64,000 nt of DNA from assembly GCF_001014975.1 (NCBI RefSeq), contig NZ_BBXA01000030.1, forward strand, positions 203,501 through 267,500, given 5' to 3'. A model generated the notes under the pieces. The model did no database searches and had not been told where the DNA came from. It worked only from the letters and a program-made list of their open reading frames with translations. The position numbers and the translations under genes are program-made. This stretch comes from Novosphingobium sp. MD-1. GTDB lineage: Bacteria > Pseudomonadota > Alphaproteobacteria > Sphingomonadales > Sphingomonadaceae. Of the stretch, positions 50,747 to 59,068 are shown one piece after another (within the stretch, counting starts at the first letter, position 1; each line of letters opens with the position of its first letter).

Positions 50747-53683
50747 ATGACGTTCAAGACATCAACGCATGCCATGGTCATCGCAATGCTGGCGGCACCT
50801 CTGTTGGCGGCAGCACCTGCGGGCGCGCAGGAGGCCGATACCCTTGCGCTGGACCTGCCGGCGCAGGCCATGGCGCGATCGCTCCACGATCTTGCCGCCA
50901 AGGCCGGTGCAACCATCGTCGCAGACGACAAGCTTGTGGCGGGCCGAACCGCTCCTGCAGTGCAGGGGACCTACACTTTCGCAGGCGCGCTGGGCAAAAT
51001 CCTCGAAGGCTCAGGGCTTCAGGGCATCGCGACGAGCCAAGGCTACGCAATCCGCTCTGAAGGATCGTCAACGCCAATGCGCGGGGCATCCGCAGACAGC
51101 ACGGCTGACGATATCGTGGTAACCGGCACGCGCATTCGCGGTTCGGCGCCGGCGGGCGCTGCCGTGATCGCGATCGACCGAAAGGCGATCCAGGAAAGCG
51201 GCAGGGCCACAGTGCAGGACCTGGTATCGGTCCTTCCGCAGAACTTCGGCGGGGGCCCCAATGAAGGCACGCTCGGCTTTACCCAGCGGAACAATGCCAA
51301 TGCCAATATCGGTTCGGGTGCCAGCATCAACCTGCGCGGCCTTGGCACGACCTCGACCCTGACGCTCGTCGATGGCAATCGGCTGGCGCTGGGAGCCGCG
51401 AGCTCCATCGTCGACATTTCACTGATACCGGCCAGTGCCATCGAACGCATCGAAGTCCTCGCAGATGGTGCGTCAGCCATCTACGGCTCCGATGCTGTTG
51501 CAGGCGTGGTCAACGTACGCTTGCGGCGCGGATATGAAGGTGCCGAGACATCGTTTCGGGTGGGTATGGCTGACGGCTTCAGCGAGGTCCAGGCAAGTCA
51601 GCTGGCAGGTCTGCGCTGGAACAGCGGCAGCCTGATGGCGGCTTACGAGTTCTACCGGCGCGACCGCCTCGGGGCCCAGGACCGTGATTACGCAACAGAG
51701 GACCTTACCCGCTTTGGGGGCCCTGACTATCGTCAGGCCTTCGCCAACCCCGGCACGATAACTGCAGCCAACGGCGCTATCTTCGGCATACCGGCCGGAC
51801 AGGATGGCAGGGCACTTGCGCCAGGCGATCTGCTTGCCGGAGTGCGCAATCTTGGCGACGGTCGGCGCCTGACCGACATCCTGCCACGCACACGACGTCA
51901 CGCAGGGCTTATCGCGCTAGAACAGGACCTGTCGTCGTGGCTGACGATGCGGCTTCAGGGCTTTGCGGCCGACCGCCGCTCGGACCAGCGTTACATCGTC
52001 TTCGGATCGCAGGTTACCGTGCCCGCGAGCAACCCGTTCTATGTCGATCCAATCGGAACGGGGCAGCCCATAAGCGTCGGTTATGATTTCCGGGACGACC
52101 TCGGGGCCACGGTCAATCGTTCGCATGTCACCAACTGGACGGTTGCGGGTGCGCTGGAAGCACGCTTCGGGGCATGGCGGGCCGAGGCTTACGGCAATCA
52201 TGGCGTCCAGCATGAAGAGCTGCTGCGGGACAATCTCGTCAATCGCGCCCGGCTCGCGCAGGCTCTCGCAGATCCCGATCCGGCCAAGGCCTTCAATCTG
52301 TTCGGTGACGGCTCTTACACCAGCGCAGCCACGATCGACTATGTGCGCGGATCATCGCGGACAAGTGCGCGAGCGCGCCAGACGACCACCGGTCTCAAGT
52401 TCGACGGGCCGCTCCTGACGCTTCCAGGGGGAGCGCTGACGCTGGCATTCGGGGGAGAGTATCGCGAGGAGGGCTACGGCTCGCGTAGCCTTGCGGATGA
52501 AACGACGCTCGTTCCTGTCGCGAGTGGCGACAATGGATATCCGCTTGCGCGTAACGTGATTGCGGGATTTGCCGAACTTCGTGCACCGCTGGTTGGCCCC
52601 GAGCAGGGCATTGCGGGCGTGTATCGGCTCGACCTGTCGGTCGCAGGACGCATTGAGCACTACTCGGATTTCGGGACGACGACCAACCCCAAGGTCGGAC
52701 TAACGTGGGAGCCTGTGCAAGGCCTTGCGCTGCGAGGGTCGTATGGCACCTCGTTTCGAGCACCCGGCTTCTTCGACGTGCGCCAGGGCCCGGGGCTCAG
52801 CCAGGTCGTGCCGATACCCGTTACAGACCCCGGTTCGCCCTCCGGCAGCAGCAATGTCATTGCCTTGTTCGGCAATGATCCGGGGATCGGACCGGAACGC
52901 GCGCGGACCTGGACGGCAGGTTTTGACTTCAAACCGCCTGCGATCCCGTGGCTTTCGATGAGCGCCACGTACTTCGACATTTCTTACAAGGATCGCATCT
53001 TCAATCCCGCGGTCGATGCTTTCACGTTCCTGGCCCAGCGGTCGCGTTACGAGCCGCTGATCACGGCCAATCCGTCGCCAGCGCAAGTGGCAAGCTTCTA
53101 TGCGAGCCCCGATTTCAGCAATCCCTTCGGCATTGCTGCAGGCTCGATCCGCTACGTGATCGATGCGCGCAACGCCAACCTGGCACGCAACCATCTCGAC
53201 GGGATCGATTTTGATCTCAGTTATCGCCACGAGACAGCCCGAGGTGCGCTTTCGCTTGGTGCATCGGGGAGCTGGCTGTTCCACCTGACGCAGCAGTTGA
53301 CGTCGGCTGCTCCGCGCACGCAGGCGCTCGGGACGATCGGCAACCCGGTGCGCTATCGTTTGCGCGGGCGCGCCGGGTTCGAGCAGGACGGTTTCGGGGC
53401 CACAGCCTTCGTCAATCACATGGCGGGCTATCGCAACACGGCGGTGGCACCGGTCGAGCCGGTTGCAAGCTGGACGACAGTCGATCTTACGCTTTCCAAG
53501 CGGTTTGGAGATGAAGCCGGGGCCTTGGCGGGCACGCGCTTTGCCTTGAGCATCACGAACCTGTTCGATCGCGACCCGCCTTATGTAAACAATCGCACCC
53601 CGTTCAGCGCAGCCGGCTTCGATCCCGAGCAGGCAAGCGCGGTCGGACGGTTTGTCGCGGTGCAGGTGACCAAGTCATGGTGA
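50747..53683 (+). CDS. TonB-dependent receptor with STN signalling domain (lasso locus)
   Basis: Outer-membrane receptor likely to import or sense a lasso peptide. The 978-aa protein has a signal peptide (about 1-28), an STN domain (about 32-105, LDLPAQAMARSLHDLAAKAGATIVADDKLV to GLQGIATSQGYAIRS) that contacts FecR, a TonB-box/plug region (ADDIVVTGTRIRGSAPAG; VLADGASAIYGSDAVAGVVNVRLRRG) and a barrel ending in aromatic FVAVQVTKSW. GAGGGAGG precedes ATG 50747. Its end overlaps the isopeptidase start by 7 bp, so the two are one operon. Confidence 0.93.
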   Translation: MTFKTSTHAMVIAMLAAPLLAAAPAGAQEADTLALDLPAQAMARSLHDLAAKAGATIVADDKLVAGRTAPAVQGTYTFAGALGKILEGSGLQGIATSQGYAIRSEGSSTPMRGASADSTADDIVVTGTRIRGSAPAGAAVIAIDRKAIQESGRATVQDLVSVLPQNFGGGPNEGTLGFTQRNNANANIGSGASINLRGLGTTSTLTLVDGNRLALGAASSIVDISLIPASAIERIEVLADGASAIYGSDAVAGVVNVRLRRGYEGAETSFRVGMADGFSEVQASQLAGLRWNSGSLMAAYEFYRRDRLGAQDRDYATEDLTRFGGPDYRQAFANPGTITAANGAIFGIPAGQDGRALAPGDLLAGVRNLGDGRRLTDILPRTRRHAGLIALEQDLSSWLTMRLQGFAADRRSDQRYIVFGSQVTVPASNPFYVDPIGTGQPISVGYDFRDDLGATVNRSHVTNWTVAGALEARFGAWRAEAYGNHGVQHEELLRDNLVNRARLAQALADPDPAKAFNLFGDGSYTSAATIDYVRGSSRTSARARQTTTGLKFDGPLLTLPGGALTLAFGGEYREEGYGSRSLADETTLVPVASGDNGYPLARNVIAGFAELRAPLVGPEQGIAGVYRLDLSVAGRIEHYSDFGTTTNPKVGLTWEPVQGLALRGSYGTSFRAPGFFDVRQGPGLSQVVPIPVTDPGSPSGSSNVIALFGNDPGIGPERARTWTAGFDFKPPAIPWLSMSATYFDISYKDRIFNPAVDAFTFLAQRSRYEPLITANPSPAQVASFYASPDFSNPFGIAAGSIRYVIDARNANLARNHLDGIDFDLSYRHETARGALSLGASGSWLFHLTQQLTSAAPRTQALGTIGNPVRYRLRGRAGFEQDGFGATAFVNHMAGYRNTAVAPVEPVASWTTVDLTLSKRFGDEAGALAGTRFALSITNLFDRDPPYVNNRTPFSAAGFDPEQASAVGRFVAVQVTKSW

Positions 53684-55701
53684 AGCGATGGCATCCAGCC
53701 CCGCTGTCGCTTGCCCTGGCCGCCCTGGTCCCGTTTGCAGCGCAGGCTGCGGACGGGGCCGGGATCCGGCCCGCCATAGAAATCACGCGGATCGACAGCC
53801 CTTCCATCTCGCCGGATGGCACGCTTGCCCTCTGGCGCGAGTACCGCGCCTCGGTCGACCGCAACGACTATGATGTCGCATGGCTTGTGGCGCCGTCTGA
53901 CGGTTCAGCGCCTGCCAGACGCATCGCTGATGCTGGGGAAATCGAATGGCTCAACGGCTTTCCCCTGACTTCAGGCGCGCAGTGGACGCGCGATGGCAGA
54001 ACCGTGCTGTTTCGCAAGATCGCAGGCGGGCAAGTCCAGGTCTGGCAGGCGGCGACCGATGGTTCAGGCGCTGCGCAAGTTACCAGCGAGGCTGGCAATG
54101 TCAGGGACATGATCCCGCTTGCAGGTGGCAAGACATGGTTGCTCGGGTTTGGCCCGGAGCGCGCCGCGATCGAGGCAGCCGAGCAGGCCGAGTACGATAG
54201 CGGAACGCGGATCGATGCGTCGGTCGACCCGCAACGGCCGCTGTATCGTGGCGATCGCATCGATGGCCGCTGGGCCAGCGGACGTCTCCAGGGTGTCTGG
54301 TTCGAGCAAGGCGGCGTCATCGCCGCGGGCAAGCCCAGGCTCAAGGTGCTTGGACAAGACCTCGCGACAATCCGCGACGCAACAGCCGAAGAAGCTCGCA
54401 ATTACGCCTCCCGCCCGCGCTCGCTCGAAGGATTGGCTGACTGGTACGTCGCCCTGCGCCAGCCCTCCGGCGATGCCAGGGGCATGGCGGTTGTCCTGTC
54501 GAAAGGCCTCTCGTGGCGGTTGGCCGTGATCAATGCCGAAGGGAAGGAACTTGCGCGCTGCGAAGCCGTGCAATGCACAGCCGCCCGGGCGCGCTCAGTC
54601 GCCTGGGCTGGCACGGACAATGCCCTGATTTTCGAAAGCCGCAATCGCGACGGTGGCAGCACTCTGGCAAGATGGGACTTGGCCAGTGGGCAGGTCGAGG
54701 AGGTGTTCCAGAGTTCGGGCGAACGCAATGGCGGAGACAACGGCAAGGCCTGCGCAGCTTCGACCCGCAGGCTCATCTGCGTCGCCTCCTCGGCCAACGC
54801 GCCGCCGCGCGTGGTGGCAATTGATCTGGCAACACGCCATGAGCAGGTCCTAAGCGCGCCCAATCCGCCACTCGAGAACCCAACTATCCGCTTCGACCGG
54901 CGGGTCTGGCAAGACCGCGCAGGGCGAACGTTCTCGGGCTATCTGGCCTTGCCGCCAGGCCAAACCGGGCCGGTGCCGCTGTTCATTACCTACTATTCCT
55001 GCGAGGGGTATCTGCGCGGAGGAACGGGGGACGAGTATCCCTTGCGCGATCTCGCGGCATCGGGAATCGCGGCTTTGTGCATCAATCGTCATCCCGGCCT
55101 GGCGGGCGGCGGGGACAACGTCGAAGCCTACAGGGTCGCTGCCAGCGGGATCGAGGCGATCATCGGAGAACTGTCCGGGCAGGGCAGGATCGATGCCTCG
55201 CGCGTCGGCATGGGCGGGGTAAGCTTCGGCGGCGAAGTCACAGCCTGGCTCGCCATGCACACAAAGTTGCTGAAGGTCGCAGCCGTAGCCAACGTCATGG
55301 TGACGCCAACCTACTACTGGTTCAATGCCGTCGCGGGGCGCGACGTGCCCGCCATGCTCAAGTCGGCCTGGGGCCTGGGTGATCCCGATACGGATCAGGC
55401 CGGGTGGAGGCGCGTATCCCCTTCCTTCAATGCCGACCGCATCTCGGTGCCCTTGCTGATGCAATTGCCCGAACAGGAGTATCGCGCCAACGTCGAGCTC
55501 CTTGCGCGGCTGCAGCACGCCGGGAAACCAGTCGAACTCTGGGCTTTTCCCGGCGAAATGCACCTCAAGTGGCAACCGCGTCACCAGCTGGCGGCCAACT
55601 TGCGCAACTTCGACTGGTTCAGGTTCTGGCTGCTGGGAGACGCGGGCAGCAAGCCTGCTGATCCGGCATCCTGGCAACGCTGGCGGGATATGAAGCCCTG
55701 A
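53677..55701 (+). CDS. Atxe2-family lasso peptide isopeptidase
   Basis: Predicted to cut the isopeptide ring bond of a lasso peptide after uptake. The 674-aa protein has a signal peptide (LSLALAALVPFAAQAADG), a seven-bladed beta-propeller (about 30-420), and an alpha/beta-hydrolase domain with GxSxG motif MGGVSFGGE (Ser about 516) and His about 629 in FPGEMHLKWQ. The layout is that of prolyl oligopeptidase-like isopeptidases first known from astexin clusters. It overlaps the receptor gene and faces the lasso synthetase gene 52 bp away. A TTGCTGA/TCAGCAA stem lies in the gap. Confidence 0.92.
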   Translation: MVKRWHPAPLSLALAALVPFAAQAADGAGIRPAIEITRIDSPSISPDGTLALWREYRASVDRNDYDVAWLVAPSDGSAPARRIADAGEIEWLNGFPLTSGAQWTRDGRTVLFRKIAGGQVQVWQAATDGSGAAQVTSEAGNVRDMIPLAGGKTWLLGFGPERAAIEAAEQAEYDSGTRIDASVDPQRPLYRGDRIDGRWASGRLQGVWFEQGGVIAAGKPRLKVLGQDLATIRDATAEEARNYASRPRSLEGLADWYVALRQPSGDARGMAVVLSKGLSWRLAVINAEGKELARCEAVQCTAARARSVAWAGTDNALIFESRNRDGGSTLARWDLASGQVEEVFQSSGERNGGDNGKACAASTRRLICVASSANAPPRVVAIDLATRHEQVLSAPNPPLENPTIRFDRRVWQDRAGRTFSGYLALPPGQTGPVPLFITYYSCEGYLRGGTGDEYPLRDLAASGIAALCINRHPGLAGGGDNVEAYRVAASGIEAIIGELSGQGRIDASRVGMGGVSFGGEVTAWLAMHTKLLKVAAVANVMVTPTYYWFNAVAGRDVPAMLKSAWGLGDPDTDQAGWRRVSPSFNADRISVPLLMQLPEQEYRANVELLARLQHAGKPVELWAFPGEMHLKWQPRHQLAANLRNFDWFRFWLLGDAGSKPADPASWQRWRDMKP

Positions 55702-55753
55702 GCGCTCATCGGTCCGCCATCGCCATTGCTGAACGATTGCGCCGGTCAGCAAC

Positions 55754-57475
55754 TCAAGGGTCGCCAAGCCATGCGCGAAGCCAGCCCTCGGTGTCGATCA
55801 GCGGCAGAAGAAGATGTGCCCGAGGATCGGCGCGCCTTGCCTTCTCCCGTAGCGCGCTCTCCACTCTGGCCAGATCAAGCAGGCCCTGGTGCGCGAGATG
55901 GCCATCGAGCAGAAACGGCATAAGCGCTTCCGCCTGCTGCTCTATCGCAGCCAGGGCATAGCCATCGAGTGCTCCTTTGCTGCGTCGATCGCGGATCAGG
56001 TCTGGCAGGCGGTTTGCAAACGCGGCACGGGCTACGGCCCGGTCCTGCCCGCCCTCGACCCAGAGCCAGCTTGGTATGCGCAAGGCAGTCTCGACGACGG
56101 GCTGGCTGAGCAGCGGAAACCATGTCGGGGCTATGGTGTGGCGAGGATAACCGTCGACGTGGGCGAGGCTGGCGAGGATGGCATGAACATGGTCCCGCTT
56201 TCCGGGCAACATGCTGCTGGTTTCCGCGAGCCAGGGGTGTGGCGGTGCATCGGGGAGGGGCACGGTATCGGCGAGATATCCGCGTGCGCGCGGCCAACTG
56301 CCCGGATCGTTTGCGCCTCGTGCCAGCTGCCAGGCCCTGCCAGCGACCGACCAGACACTGGCGTTGTGATAGCGGGCCAGCGCCTCGATGGTGCGCCAGG
56401 TGGTCCTGGCCGCCCAACCCGACCTGTTGGCGGCATCCGCTGCGGCCCCGGCAGCGTTGGGCGTTGCGAAAACGCAATCACCGCCCGCACCGCTGAAGAA
56501 TGCCGTGATCGCTTGCGCCGTGCCTTCCTCTGACAGCACTGCATCGGCAGCGCCGAGGATCGCTGGCAGGCCCGGACGGGCTTCGCGGCTGCGGGCCGGG
56601 CCAACCAGGTTGGATTTTCCGACTTCGCGCAATGTGAGTGCGATGCCTGCAGCATCGGCGGCGGCCTGCGCATAGATGCGCTCATCGCTCTCTGCCGAGC
56701 CCGTCGAAAGGCTGACCGCTTGTCCCTGGCCCTCACACCTTGCCAGGGCTGCTGCGATGATCGAGGAATCAAGCCCACCCGACAGTTCGAGCAGGACCGC
56801 GCCATCGCCTGCCAGGCACCGGACAGCCTCGTCTATGATCTCGGCAAGGCGCCTGCTGGCGTCAGCGAAGTCCGCGATCTCGATATCTGTGCGCACGAAC
56901 ATGCCCGGGGACCAGGCCATTGTCCGCCGCGCCGGCTCCACGGCAAAATCAAGCCATTGCCCGCCCAGAAGTTCTTCGATGCCGACAAGGCCGGTCTGCG
57001 CGGTCTTGAGGTGCAGGAAAGCAAGATGGTTCGCGACAAAAGACCAGTCGATCTGGGGCCTTGCAGCGCGTGCCGCCGCAAGCTCCGGGACATGCGAGGA
57101 GATCCACAGTCTGCCGGCCACAGCGGCCGTGTAGACTGGGAGATGGCCAAGCGGCGCTCGCAGCAACCACGATGGACGCCCGCTCTTGGACATGTGCAGA
57201 GCAAGGTAGTTGCCCCAGCAATGCGCCACGAGCAGGTCGGGATGAAGATCGGCGCGCTGCAACACCGCAAGATCGCCGAAGATCTGTCCGATGATCACAG
57301 TCCTGCCGATTTGCCGCAGTTCGGTCGATGGCGAGACATGAATGGTCAGCCCTTCGAACCTTCGTGCGCGCCATGGACCGGGCAGCCGGTGAACGAGATT
57401 TTCGGCCGATCGCGAATCTGGTCGCACATCCGACTGTCCATCCAGGTCGCATGCGACGAGATAGCCTTCGGTCAC
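55754..57475 (-). CDS. Lasso peptide macrolactam synthetase (C protein)
   Basis: Asparagine-synthetase-like enzyme predicted to adenylate the ring acidic side chain of the precursor and form the macrolactam. The 573-aa protein lacks the N-terminal Cys of a working glutaminase domain. It has the ATP pyrophosphatase loop in LLELSGGLDSSIIAAALAR (about residue 230), followed by FSGAGGDCVFATPN and a C-terminal synthetase half. The start is GTG 57475, overlapping the B gene stop by 4 bp. Confidence 0.92.
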   Translation of the reverse strand: MTEGYLVACDLDGQSDVRPDSRSAENLVHRLPGPWRARRFEGLTIHVSPSTELRQIGRTVIIGQIFGDLAVLQRADLHPDLLVAHCWGNYLALHMSKSGRPSWLLRAPLGHLPVYTAAVAGRLWISSHVPELAAARAARPQIDWSFVANHLAFLHLKTAQTGLVGIEELLGGQWLDFAVEPARRTMAWSPGMFVRTDIEIADFADASRRLAEIIDEAVRCLAGDGAVLLELSGGLDSSIIAAALARCEGQGQAVSLSTGSAESDERIYAQAAADAAGIALTLREVGKSNLVGPARSREARPGLPAILGAADAVLSEEGTAQAITAFFSGAGGDCVFATPNAAGAAADAANRSGWAARTTWRTIEALARYHNASVWSVAGRAWQLARGANDPGSWPRARGYLADTVPLPDAPPHPWLAETSSMLPGKRDHVHAILASLAHVDGYPRHTIAPTWFPLLSQPVVETALRIPSWLWVEGGQDRAVARAAFANRLPDLIRDRRSKGALDGYALAAIEQQAEALMPFLLDGHLAHQGLLDLARVESALREKARRADPRAHLLLPLIDTEGWLRAWLGDP

Positions 57476-58149
57476 AGTGCCAGTACCACGACGAAGCGGC
57501 GCACCTTGTCCAGTGGATCGGTCAGCACGAGGCTGCCCGATTGCACCCAGCAATGGGCTTCGAAGGGATGGAGTTTTACCCCGAAGACAAGATCGACCGC
57601 AAAACCCTCGCGCCTTGCCATGCGCGTATAGGCCAGCGCATCGGGGAGGCATCTTGGCCGAACCGGCGCCCAGCGTCGCGCCCGGTCGAACGCACGGGCG
57701 TGGGTCACAAGGTCACGTGTCGTACGTCCACCAGACACTGCAGGCAGGTCGATCAGCACCTGGTCGAGCGGTGCCGAGCGCAGATCCATTCTGGCGCGGA
57801 TGCAGTTCCAGACGCTTGCGAGCAAATGCAGCGGTCGCAACCAACCGGCTTCGGGACCTTCCACTGCGCTCGCGGTCGGTGTCCGGATATCTGCAGCCGT
57901 CAGCCAGGGTCCTGAGCCCTGTTCTCCCTTCGTCAGCAGGCCATGTCTTACGAGTGTGCGGCAGTCGTCCTGAGACAATGGACATGGCTTGCCGCAGCGC
58001 AGGTCCAGCAGCGCTGATGCGCAAGACCCGCTCCACATCGTGTAGCGATCATGCCGGACATCGAGCACGACTGCCTTGTCGCCGATCTGCGCAACACCGA
58101 CCCCGGCTGCGATCCGGCATGAGGAAAGATAGGACCCAGGCGCTGTCAT
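57472..58149 (-). CDS. Lasso peptide B protein (RRE fused to leader peptidase)
   Basis: Removes the leader of the precursor. The 225-aa protein joins a PqqD-like RiPP recognition element (about residues 15-75, AQIGDKAVVLDVRHDRYTMWS) to a transglutaminase-like cysteine protease (about 105-225) with the triad Cys167 (RPRCLPDAL), His199 (FEAHCWVQ) and Asp211 (LTDPLDKV). Fused B proteins are usual in proteobacterial clusters. The start is ATG 58149; a TTG/CTG-type extension to 58170 would add 7 residues. It lies 66 bp after the precursor gene. Confidence 0.93.
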   Translation of the reverse strand: MTAPGSYLSSCRIAAGVGVAQIGDKAVVLDVRHDRYTMWSGSCASALLDLRCGKPCPLSQDDCRTLVRHGLLTKGEQGSGPWLTAADIRTPTASAVEGPEAGWLRPLHLLASVWNCIRARMDLRSAPLDQVLIDLPAVSGGRTTRDLVTHARAFDRARRWAPVRPRCLPDALAYTRMARREGFAVDLVFGVKLHPFEAHCWVQSGSLVLTDPLDKVRRFVVVLAL

Positions 58150-58170
58150 GTCCGCCTCGCACAAGCACAA

Positions 58171-58209
58171 GGCAGGTGCGCCGGGCCAGCAAGGCCTTGC
58201 GCACCTGCC
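58171..58209 (-). promoter_or_regulatory. Strong hairpin between lasso precursor and B gene
   Basis: Perfect 10-bp stem GGCAGGTGCG (58171-58180) with CGCACCTGCC (58200-58209), with an inner GGCC/GGCC pairing in the loop. On the transcribed (minus) strand it follows the precursor stop by 6 bp and is followed by a weak T-rich TTGTGCTTGT. It may act as an attenuator or 3' mRNA stabiliser that gives more precursor than enzyme. Similar intergenic hairpins are reported in proteobacterial lasso clusters. Confidence 0.8.
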
Positions 58210-58215
58210 AGTGGA

Positions 58216-58347
58216 TCAGTCGCGATCAAGGCCCGGCAGCTGCGCGAGCACACCGAACTCGATCCGGTCTCCCGGAGGGCCGAGCGTTTCGATGCTGGCG
58301 GTGCCCAGGTCTTCGACGTCCTCGACGAGATCGAACGTGCGTTCCAT
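58216..58347 (-). CDS. Lasso peptide precursor (A)
   Basis: A 43-aa ribosomal peptide precursor. The leader is 22 residues (MERTFDLVEDVEDLG then TASIETL) with the required Thr at position -2 (Thr21). The core starts at Gly23: ring GPPGDRIE, closed between Gly1 and Glu8, and tail FGVLAQLPGLDRD, of which the last few residues may be trimmed. The ring size of 8 and the leader Thr fit class II lasso peptides. From memory the core is the same as or close to subterisin from Sphingomonas subterranea. AAGGAG precedes the ATG. B and C lie directly downstream. Confidence 0.93.
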   Translation of the reverse strand: MERTFDLVEDVEDLGTASIETLGPPGDRIEFGVLAQLPGLDRD

Positions 58348-58422
58348 CGGTCTTCTCCTTTTCACCTCGCCGCGTGATTGCGGCAGGATCAGACTATGGA
58401 AGGCGCCGTTTGATCTGAAATT

Positions 58423-58437
58423 TATACGAATTCTATA
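58423..58437. promoter_or_regulatory. AT-rich palindrome in the lasso promoter region (candidate GntR operator)
   Basis: TATAC-GAATTC-TATA lies 76 bp before the precursor ATG, in the only strongly AT-rich patch of the locus. On the minus strand TATAAA and TATAGAAT here could serve as -10 elements. It sits just after the GntR coding end, overlapping its stop codon. GntR/FCD regulators bind short AT-rich inverted repeats, often next to their own genes. Confidence 0.4.
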
Positions 58438-59068
58438 TGCCGATTGTTGGCGCGGACGGGTTCGCCGGGCGGTGCAGGGCGTGCAGGATCTCGGCAGAGC
58501 TGCGAATGCGCCGGCGGTGGTAGGCGCCCAGCAACCGTCGCAGATGATCCTTGTCGCCACTGTCCAGCGCGCATTCGATATCGCGCACTTCTGCGATGGA
58601 GCCGTCAAGCACGGCCGGTTCAATCATGCGAACGGCATGGAGGCGTGCGTTGAAGAGGGCCATGACCCGACCATGCTCGGAGTTGGCCGAAGCGCGTGCC
58701 ACTCCCTCGAATGCATCGGCGACGCGTTCGGCATAAGCCGTCCGACGCTCGGCAATCCTGTCCCAGTCCACGATCGTCCATGGCCGCCAGAGGCGGAGCG
58801 CAAGGCCCAGCACTTCGTTGCTGAAAGCGTACATGTCCTTGAGCCTTGGCTCGTCGAGCGTCGGGAGGAAGAAGCCGCCCGCGCGATGGGTCACGACAAG
58901 CTGCTCTCCGCACAGCACATGCAGGGCCTCGCGCACGGGCGTGACGCTTGCACAGAGCTGTTCGCCGATGACTGCGGGATCGAGCCTGTCACCCGGCATG
59001 AATGCGCGAGACAGAATCATGGCGCGCAAGGCGTCATAGATGCGTTCTGCTATGGGGCCGGCGCTCAT
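58433..59068 (-). CDS. GntR-family regulator with FCD domain
   Basis: Transcription regulator with an N-terminal winged helix-turn-helix (IAERIYDALRAMILSRAFMPGDRLDPAVIGEQLCASVTPVREALHVLCGEQLV) and a helical FCD effector domain (about residues 80-205, with MYAFSNEVLGLALRLWRPW and DIECALDSGDKDHLRRLLGAYHRRR). Total 211 aa. FCD domains usually bind small organic acids through metal. It overlaps the PhyH gene by 4 bp and is followed by the lasso precursor, so it is well placed to control A-B-C. Confidence 0.92.
   Translation of the reverse strand: MSAGPIAERIYDALRAMILSRAFMPGDRLDPAVIGEQLCASVTPVREALHVLCGEQLVVTHRAGGFFLPTLDEPRLKDMYAFSNEVLGLALRLWRPWTIVDWDRIAERRTAYAERVADAFEGVARASANSEHGRVMALFNARLHAVRMIEPAVLDGSIAEVRDIECALDSGDKDHLRRLLGAYHRRRIRSSAEILHALHRPANPSAPTIGI

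Noticed and set aside
55702..58432. A second lasso precursor or an ABC exporter gene in the cluster
   Set aside because: The gaps are too short, and no peptide with a Thr-x-Gly leader junction or ABC motif was seen; isopeptidase-type clusters usually lack the exporter.
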